Source: JAGWBF01 sp965116325 | GTDB taxonomy: Bacteria > Chloroflexota > Dehalococcoidia > Lucifugimonadales > JAGWBF01 | Direction of reading: 5' to 3' | Assembly (NCBI GenBank): GCA_965116325.1 | Contig: OZ220675.1 | Span: 2,232,001 to 2,296,000, forward strand | DNA length: 64,000 nucleotides | Part shown: piece after piece, positions 34,901 to 43,936 of the stretch | Layout: every line of letters starts with the position of its first letter | How positions within the stretch are numbered: position 1 is the stretch's first letter | Notes under the pieces: model-generated | Database searches by the model: none | The model's input: only the letters and a program-made list of their open reading frames with translations | Told to the model about the DNA's origin: nothing | Position numbers and translations under genes: made by a program

Positions 34901-36011
34901 GGATGATGATCTCTGGGGCGCCGAGGTCCAGGAGCCTCTTCAGCCTATTGTTGCGGTTGATGACCCGGCGATACAGGTCGTTGAGGTCGCTGCTGGCGAA
35001 GCGCCCTCCGTCCAGCTGCACCATGGGGCGCAAGTCGGGAGGCAGCACCGGGGCCACCGTGAGGATCATCCATTCGGACTTGTTGCCGCTGCGCCGGAAG
35101 GCCTCCACCACGCGAAGGCGCTTGATGGCTTTCTTACGGCGCTGCCCTGAGGTTGACCGCATCTCTATGAGGAGCTGCTCCCGCAGGGACTCCAGGTCCG
35201 TCTGGCGCAGGATCTCCAGTATTCCCTCGGCCCCCATGGTGGCTTGGAACACGCCGCCGTACAGCTCTCTCAGCTCCCTATGGCGGCTCTCGGCGATGAG
35301 CTTGCAGACCCTTAGGTCCTTCAACTCGTCGATCCGGGACTGGGACGCAGCCCGGATGTTGGCTTCGTCCTTGATGAGGGAGTCCTGGTGGGCTTGAAGC
35401 TCTACCTCGTAAGCAAGCTGGATACCCTCCCGGTCTTCCTCATTTGCCTCGGCCAATTCGGCCTCGTGCTTCTGGTTCAGGAGGTCCAGCTCCACCTCTT
35501 GCTTCTGCTTCCGCTTCTCAACCTCTTGCTCGGCCTTGGTCTCTTCCTCTTCTATGGCGGCCTGCCGCGCTTCCTCATCCACCGAGATGATGATGTACTG
35601 GGCGCAGTACAGGACCCTCTCCAGGTTCCGGGGCGACAGGTCAAGAAGGAGGCCCAAACGGCTGGGCGTCCCTTTGCTGAACCAGATGTGGGCTACGGGA
35701 GCTGCCAGGTTGATGTGCCCCATCCGCTCCCGACGTACCTTGGAACGGGTGACTTCAACGCCGCACCTGTCGCAGATTACTCCCCGATAGCGGATGCGCT
35801 TGTACTTGCCGCAGAAGCACTCCCAGTCCTTGGTAGGACCGAAGATGCGCTCACAAAACAGCCCATCTTTCTCTGGGCGCAGAGTCCTGTAGTTGATGGT
35901 TTCCGGTTTGGTGATCTCTCCGTGGGACCAGTTTCGTATCTGTTCCGGGGATGCAATGGATATCCTTATCGCATTGAACCTGGCCGGTGGGGTCTCGATC
36001 CGTTCTACCAT
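31983..36011 (-). CDS. rpoC: RNA polymerase beta' subunit
   Basis: A 1342-residue catalytic subunit. It has the N-terminal zinc ribbon (CFCGKYKRIRYRGVICDRCG), the Mg2+-binding NADFDGDQMAVHVPLS, and the second zinc site CESRRGVCQMCYARI. A stretch of about 75 highly charged residues (EEEETKAEQEVEKRKQKQE and onwards, about residues 150-225) forms a coiled-coil insertion in the clamp-helix region before ELYGGVFQATMGAEGI. It lies 63 bp after rpoB on the same strand. Confidence 0.98.
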   Translation of the reverse strand: MVERIETPPARFNAIRISIASPEQIRNWSHGEITKPETINYRTLRPEKDGLFCERIFGPTKDWECFCGKYKRIRYRGVICDRCGVEVTRSKVRRERMGHINLAAPVAHIWFSKGTPSRLGLLLDLSPRNLERVLYCAQYIIISVDEEARQAAIEEEETKAEQEVEKRKQKQEVELDLLNQKHEAELAEANEEDREGIQLAYEVELQAHQDSLIKDEANIRAASQSRIDELKDLRVCKLIAESRHRELRELYGGVFQATMGAEGILEILRQTDLESLREQLLIEMRSTSGQRRKKAIKRLRVVEAFRRSGNKSEWMILTVAPVLPPDLRPMVQLDGGRFASSDLNDLYRRVINRNNRLKRLLDLGAPEIIIRNEKRMLQEAVDALIDNGRRGRPIQGSHNHKLKSLSDLLRGKQGRFRQNLLGKRVDYSGRSVIVVGPELRLDQCGLPKRMALELFKPFVMHRLVVLGISPNIKSAKRMVERSRPEVWDILEDVIKERPVLLNRAPTLHRLGIQAFMPVLIEGSAIQIHPLVCSAFNADFDGDQMAVHVPLSKMAVSEARDTMLSVHNMLSPASGDPLVAPTLDMVLGMYYLTDIEDQENGSIRHFIDFEEARLAYDSGQLGLRTQIMVHDEAQPDGWLSTTLGRMIFNEVLPPELGYKNQLMDKAALKDLASECYHKLGNEGASAVLDRVKNLGFHFATTSGLTIAINDIRVSPRKKQIIDGANRQVKEYEEQYMQGLVTEEERYGRTVATWTDASDQMEEIVKEELASYGGVALMAVSGAKGNIAQIKQMAGMRGLMSDPKGRIIDLPIKSSFREGLTALEYFISTHGARKGLADTALRTADSGYLTRRLIDVAQEVIILETDCGTTEGIWIKATPDDPLVSPLEESMVGRITAAPIAHPETGEVLVDGGVELEEEDIRSVIDVGISEVYVRSALACESRRGVCQMCYARIPATGKMVSIGEATGIIAAQSIGEPGTQLTMRTFHTGGVAGLDITSGLPRVEEIFEARIPKGFAILADIDGVAVVEDDTNGRRLRLISREEYREEYTVPRGYTRLVEDGETVEAGDALARAKQDNKTDALATGSEAKELLASVGGKVEVKRSKVSVVWEDVEEREHLIPASSHILVESGTPVRAGDALTSGPLNPHDILRIRGKEELQRYLVGEVQKVYRSQGVAIHDKHIEVILRQMLRRVQVDSPGDAEFIPGQIADRFEFQDKNAKVLAEGGEPATAKSMLLGVTRASLLTNSFLAAASFQETTRVLTEAAATGARDHLLGLKENVIIGRLIPARSDFLEAEQKQLVAAHETEGFTGPWFEVTEAPSTNGHENGHEMPEEVPEETPEE

Positions 36012-36074
36012 CGTTTCCCTTCTTCGTCTGGGAATATATCGCTTAAGGGCCCAAGGCCCGTGAATTAGACCGGC

Positions 36075-39000
36075 TTACTCGCTCAGCAGCTCCACCGATA
36101 GCCCGAGACTTTGGAGCTCCTTGAGGAGCACGTTGAATGACTCCGGTACGCCCGGCTGCACGATGTCTTCTCCCTTGATGATCGCCTCGTAGGTCTTTAC
36201 CCTGCCGGCAACATCGTCGGACTTCACGGTAAGCACTTCCTGGAGGTTGTGAGCAGCGCCGTAGGCTTCCAGGGCCCACACCTCCATTTCTCCGAATCGC
36301 TGCCCACCGAACTGGGCCTTTCCGCCCAAGGGCTGCTGGGTGATGAGGGAGTAGGGGCCCGTCGACCGGGCATGTATCTTGTCTTCCACCAGGTGTATCA
36401 GCTTCATCATGTAGATGTAGCCAACGGAGATGGGCTGATCGAAGGGTTGGCCGGTCCTCCCGTCATAGAGGGTGACTTTTCCGAAGATGGGAGGCGCCAA
36501 CTGGTCTTCCTGGTTCAGCTTGATGGTCTCGCTACGCAGCTGGTCGGGAGACATGTCGTCGGATTCACTCCCAACCTGCTCCTTTAGCCAAATCTTCAGG
36601 CATGCAGATGCAGCTTCACCTGACTTCTTGTCGTCGTAGATGGTTTCTGCGTCGTATCCCCGCTCGGCCAGCCACTCGGTCACCTTTTCCATGTTGATGT
36701 CGGAGCCGTCACCGGAGGAGATAAGCTCGACGCCGTCTGCCTGCTGCGCAAACCATGCCCTAGCCAGGCCGTCTTCGATGGATGCGTCCCTGGCCCCGTC
36801 GAAGACCGGGGTAACGGCATTGAAGTTCAGGAGCTTGGCCGCCCAACCAAGGTGAGTCTCCAGCACTTGACCCAAGTTCATCCTGGAGGGCACACCCAGC
36901 GGGTTCAGGATGATATCCACGGGGGTGCCGTTGGGCAGGAAGGGCATATCTTCGGCGGGCAGGATGCGGGCGATCACGCCCTTATTGCCGTGCCGACCTG
37001 CCATCTTGTCGCCGATAGAGATCTTCCGGGTCTGGGCTACCCACACCCGCACAGCCTCGTTTACGCCCGGAGGAAGCTCATCTTTGTTGCGGCGGTTCAG
37101 CACCTTGACTTCGATGACCTTGCCCCTCTCGCCGTGGGGGACTCTGAGGGATGTGTCCTTCACATCCCGGGACTTCTCGCCGAATATGGCCCGCAGGAGC
37201 TTCTCCTCTGCGGTAAGCTCCGTCTCTCCCTTGGGCGTGACCTTGCCGACCAGGATGTCTCCGGGGCCGACTTCGGCGCCCAAGCGGATGATACCCAGCT
37301 CATCCAGATTGCGCAGGTTCTCTTCACCGACGTTCGGGATGTCCCGGGTTATCTCCTCGGGCCCCAGCTTCGTCTCCCGGGCTTCCATCTCGTACTTCTC
37401 GATGTGCACCGAGGTGAAGTAGTCATCCTTCACGAGGGTCTCGCTTATGATGACCGCGTCTTCGTAGTTGTACCCTTCCCAGCTCATGAAGGCCACAAGG
37501 ACGTTCTGCCCCAGGGCCAGGTTTCCCCGGTCTGTGGAGGAGCTATCTGCCAGGACATCCCCGACGGATACCACATCCCCCTTTTGGACGACGGACCGCT
37601 GGTCGAAGCAGGTGCCTTGGTTGGTCCTGGAAAACCGGGTGAGCTTGTGGGTGTGCTTATCCCCTTCGGCGTCGGAGATGACGATCTCGTTGGCGGCCAC
37701 GGAGCTAATCACACCTTCGACATCGGCCTGGATCACCTGGCCGCTATCCCTGGCGACCCTGCTTTCGATTCCCGTGCCCACCAGGGGCGCCTGGGGTTTC
37801 AGCAGGGGCACTGATTGGCGCTGCATGTTGGAACCCATCAGGGCCCGGTTGGCATCGTCGTGTTCCAGGAAGGGAATGAGGGAGGCGGAAACGCTCATGA
37901 TCTGCATGGGCGAAACGTCCATGTATTCCACCGCCTCGGGGGACTCTTCCGAGTAGCTTTCGCCTATGCGGACCTCGACTCGGTCGTTGATGAACTGGTT
38001 CTTCTCGTCCAGTGGCGAGTTTGCCTGGGCTATGACGTACTTCTCTTCCCTGTCAGCCGACAGGTAGTAGATGTCTTCGGGTCTGACGGAAACGAAGGGC
38101 TTCACGGAGACCGGCCCGTCGCAAGACTTGGCGATCCGGTTGGCAATTCTGGTTGTGGCAACTTGTCCGGCCTTGCCTGCCACCTTGCCGTCGGTGCCCC
38201 GGACTTCGTCGGCCAGTGTGTGTCCCAAAAGCTCCGGGTCCTTGGCATCGACTTCCCGGCGCACGAGGCGATACGGGGATTCGATGAATCCAAGGGGATT
38301 GATCCGGGCGTATGTGGCTAGGGAGCTCAACAGGCCGATGTTTGGGCCTTCCGGCGTCTCGATGGGACAGATGCGCCCGTAGTGGGAGAAGTGGACGTCT
38401 CGGACATCGAATCCGGCCCGTTCCCGTGAGAGTCCACCCGGCCCCAGCGCCGACAGCCTCCTCTTATGGGTAAGCTCAGCCAAGGGGTTGGTCTGGTCCA
38501 TGAACTGGGACAACTGGGACCCGCCGAAGAACTCACGGACGGCGGCTACCACTGGCCGTATGTTCACCAGCGCTTGAGGAGTGGCGTGCTCGGGGTCTAT
38601 GAGGGTCATCCGCTCCTTCACCATCCGCTCCATCCGCAGGAGGCCTACCCTCATCTGGTTCTGGATGAGCTCACCGACGGAGCGCACCCGGCGGTTGCCC
38701 AGGTGGTCAATATCGTCGGTCGTTCCCTCGCCGTTGTTCACCTGGATGATGGTGCGTATGACGGCGATTATGTCGTCCCTCGACAGAATCCGGGAGGTGT
38801 TGTCGCTGCTCAGACTCAGCCTGCTGTTCAGCTTGTAGCGCCCGACCTCACCGAGATCGTACCGGCGGTGGTCGAAGAACAGGTCATTGACCAGGGAGCG
38901 GGCGTTCTCCAAGCTGGGAGGCTCGCCAGGTCGCAGGCGCCGGTAGAACTCTATCTGGGATGCAGCGATGGTGCGGGCGATGGTGCGGTTGTACTCCTCG

Positions 39001-39776
39001 CCGGGGCGGAGGAGCTGCCAGAGGTACTTCAGGTCGTCCTCACGTACCTGCAGTTCTCGCTCATCCTGGGGAGGGTCTCTCTCCAGGGTGGTCTTGATAT
39101 ACCTATGCACCTCGTGGGTGTCCACATCGTCGAACAGGGCTAGGATCTCTTCGTCGGTCGCTATACCTATGGCCCTCAGGAAGGTGCTGACGGAGACCTT
39201 GCGCTTGCGGTCCACCTTCACCGAGAGGATATCCTTTGAGCTGGTCTCAAACTCCAGCCACGCACCCCTGGAAGGGATCACCTTGGCGGAGCAGTACTCC
39301 CTGTCGTTGGCGATATCCTTGTCCAGCACGAAGTAGGCCCCGGGGGAGCGTACCAGCTGGCTAACGACGACTCGTTCCGCGCCATTGATGATGAAGGTGC
39401 CGTTGTCGGTCATCATGGGCAGGTCGCCGATGAACACTTCCTGGTCCTTGATCTCGCCCGTTTCTTCCATCAGGAGCTGGGTCTGGACGTACAGGGGAGC
39501 AACGTAGTTTATCTCCCTTTCCCTGCACTCCTCGGGGTTTGCCTTGGCATCTTTGAAGTAGTGGTTGAGGAACGAAAGCTTGTACTTGTTGCCCGTGTAG
39601 TCCTGGATGGGGGTTACTTCCTGGTAAACCTCCCGGATACCTTCCGACATGAACCATTTGAAGGACTGGATCTGGTTCTGGATAAGGTTGGGTATATCCA
39701 GAGCGGGGTTGATCTTTGAATAGGACTTGAACCGGGGCTGGGAACCGTGGTTATCCTGAGACAGCGACAAAGCCAT
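36075..39776 (-). CDS. rpoB: RNA polymerase beta subunit
   Basis: A 1233-residue subunit of RNA polymerase. Typical landmarks are the N-terminal FKSYSKINPALDIPNLI, the rifampicin region SQLSQFMDQTNPLAELTHKRRLSALGPGG, EGYNYEDAVIISE, and the C-terminal AQFGGQRFGEMEVWALEAYGAA. ATG 39776 is preceded by ggaggagag; an upstream GTG at 39794 overlaps that site. No rplL or other ribosomal protein gene precedes it; instead it has its own promoter about 125 bp upstream. Confidence 0.98.
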   Translation of the reverse strand: MALSLSQDNHGSQPRFKSYSKINPALDIPNLIQNQIQSFKWFMSEGIREVYQEVTPIQDYTGNKYKLSFLNHYFKDAKANPEECREREINYVAPLYVQTQLLMEETGEIKDQEVFIGDLPMMTDNGTFIINGAERVVVSQLVRSPGAYFVLDKDIANDREYCSAKVIPSRGAWLEFETSSKDILSVKVDRKRKVSVSTFLRAIGIATDEEILALFDDVDTHEVHRYIKTTLERDPPQDERELQVREDDLKYLWQLLRPGEEYNRTIARTIAASQIEFYRRLRPGEPPSLENARSLVNDLFFDHRRYDLGEVGRYKLNSRLSLSSDNTSRILSRDDIIAVIRTIIQVNNGEGTTDDIDHLGNRRVRSVGELIQNQMRVGLLRMERMVKERMTLIDPEHATPQALVNIRPVVAAVREFFGGSQLSQFMDQTNPLAELTHKRRLSALGPGGLSRERAGFDVRDVHFSHYGRICPIETPEGPNIGLLSSLATYARINPLGFIESPYRLVRREVDAKDPELLGHTLADEVRGTDGKVAGKAGQVATTRIANRIAKSCDGPVSVKPFVSVRPEDIYYLSADREEKYVIAQANSPLDEKNQFINDRVEVRIGESYSEESPEAVEYMDVSPMQIMSVSASLIPFLEHDDANRALMGSNMQRQSVPLLKPQAPLVGTGIESRVARDSGQVIQADVEGVISSVAANEIVISDAEGDKHTHKLTRFSRTNQGTCFDQRSVVQKGDVVSVGDVLADSSSTDRGNLALGQNVLVAFMSWEGYNYEDAVIISETLVKDDYFTSVHIEKYEMEARETKLGPEEITRDIPNVGEENLRNLDELGIIRLGAEVGPGDILVGKVTPKGETELTAEEKLLRAIFGEKSRDVKDTSLRVPHGERGKVIEVKVLNRRNKDELPPGVNEAVRVWVAQTRKISIGDKMAGRHGNKGVIARILPAEDMPFLPNGTPVDIILNPLGVPSRMNLGQVLETHLGWAAKLLNFNAVTPVFDGARDASIEDGLARAWFAQQADGVELISSGDGSDINMEKVTEWLAERGYDAETIYDDKKSGEAASACLKIWLKEQVGSESDDMSPDQLRSETIKLNQEDQLAPPIFGKVTLYDGRTGQPFDQPISVGYIYMMKLIHLVEDKIHARSTGPYSLITQQPLGGKAQFGGQRFGEMEVWALEAYGAAHNLQEVLTVKSDDVAGRVKTYEAIIKGEDIVQPGVPESFNVLLKELQSLGLSVELLSE

Positions 39777-39899
39777 CCTGGCACTCTCCTCCACAAACGG
39801 GAAATCTAGCCGAAGTGATAGGCAAACAGAGGAAAAAGAGGTCTAACCGGGGTACTGGACTTAGAATAGAAGGCGCAATAACGCATATTGCAACCGTTG

Positions 39900-39927
39900 A
39901 TTATAGCTTAGTCTATGCAGTTGTCAA
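39900..39927 (-). promoter_or_regulatory. Promoter of rpoBC
   Basis: On the minus strand TTGACA (39922-39927) and TATAAT (39900-39905) are separated by 16 bp, both perfect. Transcription should start near 39893, giving a leader of about 117 nt before rpoB. Confidence 0.85.
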
Positions 39928-39996
39928 GTGTTGCGGGATATCCAATTGCGGCAGAATTGGATTCTGAGACAGTTACGTCAGTGATACAACTCCGAA

Positions 39997-40054
39997 GGCA
40001 GCTCCGCAAGCTGCCGGATCCCGGAACAGCCGCGTAGGTGAAACTACGCGGCTG
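39997..40054. repeat. Two tandem hairpins between rpoB and the FAH gene
   Basis: GGCAGCT (39997-40003) pairs with AGCTGCC (40009-40015), and CAGCCGCGTAG (40027-40037) pairs perfectly over 11 bp with CTACGCGGCTG (40044-40054). Neither is followed by a T-run. They lie upstream of the rpoB promoter and in the possible leader of the FAH gene. Otherwise this gap of about 380 bp holds no gene. Confidence 0.45.
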
Positions 40055-40155
40055 AATTGACGAGGTTGTTGCTGAATGACAGAATTGGGGCATCACAGCT
40101 GCAGCGCAGGCACTGGCGCTCGTTGCGCTGAGCAATCCCTGGTAGGAGAAATGGC

Positions 40156-40938
40156 ATGAGGTGGTGTCGATTTCAAGCCGGTCAAAGGACAGCCTACGGC
40201 ATTATGGAAGGCGATCGGATAACGGAAGTTGAAGGAAGTCCCTTCGACAGCTACTCGGTCACCCAGAACAGGTATGAACTGAGCGATGCGAAGCTGCTGG
40301 CACCCGTCATCCCGCCTACATTCTACGCCGCCGGCATCAACTACCCGGAGCACGTGACCTGGGCGGCACGGATGCGCGGTGAAGAGCCTGTCCTGCCCAA
40401 GAAAGCCGACATAGGTTACCGGGCTTCCAACGCCCTCATTGCCCACGGCGAAAGCATCATCAAGCCCAAGGACTCGACGACGGAGTTTCAGTATGAGGGC
40501 GAGCTGGTTGCAGTCATTGGCCGGACGGCCAAGAACCTCTCCAAGGACGAGGCCTTGAGCTGTGTCCTGGGTTACACCATAGGCAACGACGTCAGCGAAA
40601 GGACGTGGCAGCGGGGGGACCGCACCTTCTGGCGGGCCAAGAACACCGACACCTTCAAGCCGATGGGGCCTTGGATTGAAACGGACGTGGACCCAACCAA
40701 CCTGGAGACCATCATCCGACTGAGCGGGAGGGTCGTCTCCCAGTTCAATACCGGTACGATGATCTTCGACACCGCCACTTACATCAGCGAGATGAGCAGG
40801 TATCTCACCCTTTACCCCGGGGATGTGGTCTGGATGGGTACCGACGGGGCAACCGAGAACATGGTCCCCGGGGATGTGTGCGAGATCGAGATTGAGGGAA
40901 TTGGCACCCTGTCCAATCCTGTAGTTGCCGAAGAGTAA
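40156..40938 (+). CDS. Fumarylacetoacetate hydrolase family protein
   Basis: A 260-residue FAH-fold protein with the metal-binding acidic cluster FQYEGELVAVIG, the GYTIGNDVSERTWQ segment and FKPMGPWIETD. Family members hydrolyse fumarylpyruvate-like compounds, or decarboxylate or hydrate ring-cleavage products. The ATG has taggag 8 bp upstream. Its substrate is unknown; it may work in aromatic catabolism with the CMD protein that converges on it. Confidence 0.9.
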   Translation: MRWCRFQAGQRTAYGIMEGDRITEVEGSPFDSYSVTQNRYELSDAKLLAPVIPPTFYAAGINYPEHVTWAARMRGEEPVLPKKADIGYRASNALIAHGESIIKPKDSTTEFQYEGELVAVIGRTAKNLSKDEALSCVLGYTIGNDVSERTWQRGDRTFWRAKNTDTFKPMGPWIETDVDPTNLETIIRLSGRVVSQFNTGTMIFDTATYISEMSRYLTLYPGDVVWMGTDGATENMVPGDVCEIEIEGIGTLSNPVVAEE

Positions 40939-40971
40939 CGGGACCCGCGAGGCTTACCCCGGGCGAAGGGA

Positions 40972-41346
40972 CTAGTCCGCGCTGATGCCCGCCTCGGCGG
41001 CCCAAGCCTTGAGGCCTTCCCTATAAGCCAGCATCCCCATGGGCATGACCACGGCCTGCAGGGCCTCCAGCACTTCCTGCAGCGTGGCCCCATTCTCCAC
41101 CGCCACTTTGATATGTGCGCGTATCTGCTCAACGTCGGCCCTCAGGGCTGTTTCCACCGCTACCTGGAGCAGTTCCTTGGTCTTCCTGTCCAGGGTCCGC
41201 TGGCCTGTGTAGGTTGCCTGCACAAATGGGTCGTATGCCTTTACCCACGCCAGGTCAGCTTCGACCATAATCTTGTGCAGGTCCAGCACATAGCCCCGAT
41301 CTCTCTGTATCTGCTCAATGTAAGCCCGCTTCTCTTCCGTAGTCAT
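40972..41346 (-). CDS. Carboxymuconolactone decarboxylase-family protein
   Basis: A 124-residue all-helical protein of the CMD/AhpD superfamily: LDRKTKELLQVAVETALRADVEQIRAHIKVAVENGAT followed by EVLEALQAVVMPMGML. The CxxC of peroxidase-type AhpD is missing, so it is more like the decarboxylase or lactonase branch. It is convergent with the FAH gene, 33 bp apart. Confidence 0.85.
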   Translation of the reverse strand: MTTEEKRAYIEQIQRDRGYVLDLHKIMVEADLAWVKAYDPFVQATYTGQRTLDRKTKELLQVAVETALRADVEQIRAHIKVAVENGATLQEVLEALQAVVMPMGMLAYREGLKAWAAEAGISAD

Positions 41347-41556
41347 TTGAACCCTCCTGACCGACTATCTTCCCTTGACCCATCTGTCCGGTTTCAATAG
41401 ACTCCGAGGCATAGCGCCTTTACCGGCCTGATTATACTTCGCCCTTCAACAAAACGTGGCTGCTATTGGACAGACCGCCAGTGGCTACGATTCCCAGAAG
41501 TTGGCCCCGTTTCGTTTTCGCCGCCGGTTCTGATTTCACGCGTCCAAGGAGACAGG

Positions 41557-42333
41557 ATGCAAGTAAGGGTCCTCGGAGCCCACAACCTGGAGAGCCGGCA
41601 GACCAAGCATACCTGCTTTCTGGTGGATGGCGTCCTGGCGATAGATGCGGGAAGCTTGGCCAGTACGCTGAGCGCCGATGAGCAGGCAGGGATCGAAGCG
41701 GTGTTCCTCACCCACCGGCACTTCGATCATGTGAGAGACCTGCCCACTATTGCCCTCGCTACCATGGAGTCCAGCGGTACGATATCGGTCTATGGCCTTC
41801 CTGAAACCATCGATGAGGTGGCGCCCCGGCTGGTCGATGGTGTGCTGTACCCCGATTTCACAAAGCGAATGACCCGGGGAGGCCCCAAAGTGCGCTTCAG
41901 TACCGTCGAGGATAGCCAGGACTTCCGGCATGGACCCTACCAGGTGCGTGCTCACAGCGTCCCCCATTCGGCCCCCTGTATCGGCTACGTGGTAACCGGG
42001 CCGGATGGGCAATCCTTTGCCTACACGGGAGACTGTGGGGGAGGGTTGCAGCCTTTCTTTCAGGACCCCTCGGTGCCTTCAAAGCTGTTCGTGGAGGTCA
42101 CCTACGGGGACGGGATGGTGGATCAGGCGCGGTCTACAAGCCATCTTACCCCTGGACTGCTGGCAGCGGAGCTGGAGGAGGCGATCAGAGAAGGCGCTGC
42201 AATGCCGCACATCATGGTTGTCCACCGGGACGCAAGGTACGAGAGCGACATCGAGAAGGAACTGGAGGCTGTGTCTTCCAACCTGGAAGTGCAGATCACT
42301 CTCGCCTTCGAGGATATGGTCGTCGAGGTTTAG
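41557..42333 (+). CDS. Metallo-beta-lactamase-fold hydrolase
   Basis: A 258-residue MBL-fold enzyme. The zinc-binding motif is THRHFDHVRD (HxHxDH), with later ligands in AHSVPHSAPC, YTGDCGG and VVHRDARYE. The overall pattern is near class II cyclic-nucleotide phosphodiesterases and RNase Z-like hydrolases. Substrate unknown. An AcuC/HDAC-like gene follows 57 bp downstream on the same strand. Confidence 0.85.
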   Translation: MQVRVLGAHNLESRQTKHTCFLVDGVLAIDAGSLASTLSADEQAGIEAVFLTHRHFDHVRDLPTIALATMESSGTISVYGLPETIDEVAPRLVDGVLYPDFTKRMTRGGPKVRFSTVEDSQDFRHGPYQVRAHSVPHSAPCIGYVVTGPDGQSFAYTGDCGGGLQPFFQDPSVPSKLFVEVTYGDGMVDQARSTSHLTPGLLAAELEEAIREGAAMPHIMVVHRDARYESDIEKELEAVSSNLEVQITLAFEDMVVEV

Positions 42334-42390
42334 CTGCTGTAGCATCCAGGCCTGGAAGAGGCACTCGATCTGCGGCGGAAGAAGGTGGCG

Positions 42391-43524
42391 ATGGGCAGGC
42401 GCGCTGCATTTGTCTATGACCCGGAGATGTCGAGGCATGTTCTTCGCCCCGACCATCCCATGAGGCCGGTGCGCCTCCAGCAGACCTATGAGTTGCTGGA
42501 AGCTTATGGGGCTTTCGGAGGGGAAGCTTCCCGGTTTCTTCCCCCAAGGCCTGCCACCGAGGAAGAGATCGGCTCCTTTCACCACGGGGAGTATGTCCAG
42601 GCGGTGAAGGAGTTCAGCCAAGGCGAGGGACTAGACAGGGCCTCTCGGTTCAACTTCAGCAGTATGGGGGACAACCCCGTCTACCAGGGAATGTACGATG
42701 CGGCGGCCCTCAGCACAGGTGGGTCGCTGGTGGCCGCCGAGCTTGTCGAGTCTGGGGAGGCGGATGTGGCCTTCAACATCTCGGGGGGGCTGCACCATGC
42801 CGCCGCGGGTAATCCCTCCGGTTTCTGTGTGTTCAACGACCCTGTGGTGGCCATCCAGTACCTTGTGAATAGGGGACTGCGGGTGGTGTACGTGGATATC
42901 GATGCCCACCACGGTGATGGAGTCCAGGCCGGATTCTATGACACTGATAAGGTGCTCACCATTTCCCTGCATGAGTCGGGAATGTTCCTGTTTCCGGGGA
43001 CCGGCGGGGTGGAGGAGATGGGGGTAGGCGCGGGCGAGGGGTACTCGATAAACCTTCCCCTTTACCCTGGCACCGACGACCAGATTTATCTGCGAGCTTT
43101 CAGAGAGGTCGTGCTACCACTGGTTGAGGCGTTCAAGCCCGATGTGATTGCCACCCAGCTTGGTATCGACACCTATCACACCGACCCTCTGACCCACCTG
43201 ATGCTGTCTTCGGCGGGGTTCGAGCAGGCCGTCTCGGACTTTGCCGCGATGGGCATTCCCTGGCTGGCCTTTGGGGGCGGGGGTTATGACCTCGGAGCTG
43301 TAGCCCGTTGCTGGACCTTGGCCTATGGAGTGATGGTGGAGAGGGAATGGCCCGACGACCTTCCCGGAAACTATGTCTCAAAGTACGGAGGCCGGAAGCT
43401 CAGGGATGCCTCCGGGTCTGTGGAGGCCATCCCAGAGCACATCCGCCTGCAGGCTGAGTCCTTTGCCGACAACAGCGTACGGATGCTGAAGGAGCTGGCC
43501 TTTCCCATCCACGGCATAAAGTAA
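42391..43524 (+). CDS. acuC: AcuC/histone deacetylase-like deacetylase
   Basis: A 377-residue arginase/deacetylase-fold enzyme. Zinc ligands lie in YVDIDAHHGDGVQ and QLGIDTYHTDPLTHL, and the end of the active site in GGGGYD. AcuC removes acetyl groups from acetyl-CoA synthetase in Bacillus; class II-like relatives act on small acetylated molecules. No acetyl-CoA synthetase is nearby. ATG 42391 is chosen with an aagg site 6 bp upstream. Confidence 0.88.
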   Translation: MGRRAAFVYDPEMSRHVLRPDHPMRPVRLQQTYELLEAYGAFGGEASRFLPPRPATEEEIGSFHHGEYVQAVKEFSQGEGLDRASRFNFSSMGDNPVYQGMYDAAALSTGGSLVAAELVESGEADVAFNISGGLHHAAAGNPSGFCVFNDPVVAIQYLVNRGLRVVYVDIDAHHGDGVQAGFYDTDKVLTISLHESGMFLFPGTGGVEEMGVGAGEGYSINLPLYPGTDDQIYLRAFREVVLPLVEAFKPDVIATQLGIDTYHTDPLTHLMLSSAGFEQAVSDFAAMGIPWLAFGGGGYDLGAVARCWTLAYGVMVEREWPDDLPGNYVSKYGGRKLRDASGSVEAIPEHIRLQAESFADNSVRMLKELAFPIHGIK

Positions 43525-43559
43525 AGGTGGCTGGACGATCGAGTGCGTCCAGCCACCTT
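43524..43559. terminator. Bidirectional stem-loop terminator
   Basis: A perfect 14-bp stem (AAGGTGGCTGGACG with CGTCCAGCCACCTT) with an 8-nt loop begins at the acuC stop and lies before the end of the convergent small gene. T-rich tails are short on both sides. Confidence 0.7.
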
Positions 43560-43588
43560 CTCAGTTACAAAGCTGTATGCCCGTTCGT

Positions 43589-43861
43589 TTAGTCGGTGGT
43601 GTGCTCCATCTCCAGGATGGACTTTGCCATCTCTTCCACGCCGTGCTCCACGCAGCTCCGGAAGGCCGCGTATGAGGACTTGTAGATAGCCTGCAGGATC
43701 CACTCTTCCCGCGCCGGGTCATCCTCGTAGGAGTACTTCACGTTCTGGAGCCTCTTCAGCAGGTCCAGATAGTGTATCTGGAGCTTGGTCGGCGCGGCTG
43801 TTGCTTGGCTGCCCTTGGGCGCGTTGCTAAATTCCGGTTCTTCTGTGTTGTCAGTATTCAT
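43589..43861 (-). CDS. Small conserved-looking hypothetical protein
   Basis: A 90-residue protein with a disordered N terminus and a helical C-terminal part (LDLLKRLQNVKYSYEDDP, WILQAIYKSSYAAFRSCVE). I do not recognise its family. ATG 43861 has ggagaagg close upstream. It lies just downstream of dnaK on the same strand, but about 75 bp separate them, so cotranscription is uncertain. Confidence 0.65.
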   Translation of the reverse strand: MNTDNTEEPEFSNAPKGSQATAAPTKLQIHYLDLLKRLQNVKYSYEDDPAREEWILQAIYKSSYAAFRSCVEHGVEEMAKSILEMEHTTD

Positions 43862-43936
43862 CACCTTCTCCCCACAGGATGCTACACCAAAACTTGACAA
43901 TTATCTAGGGGACAGGGTCTCTCATCCGGGCAGCTA

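Noticed and set aside
35388..36068. Long plus-strand open frames antisense to rpoC and rpoB
   Set aside because: They mirror highly conserved polymerase codons; GC-rich genes commonly leave such open antisense frames.
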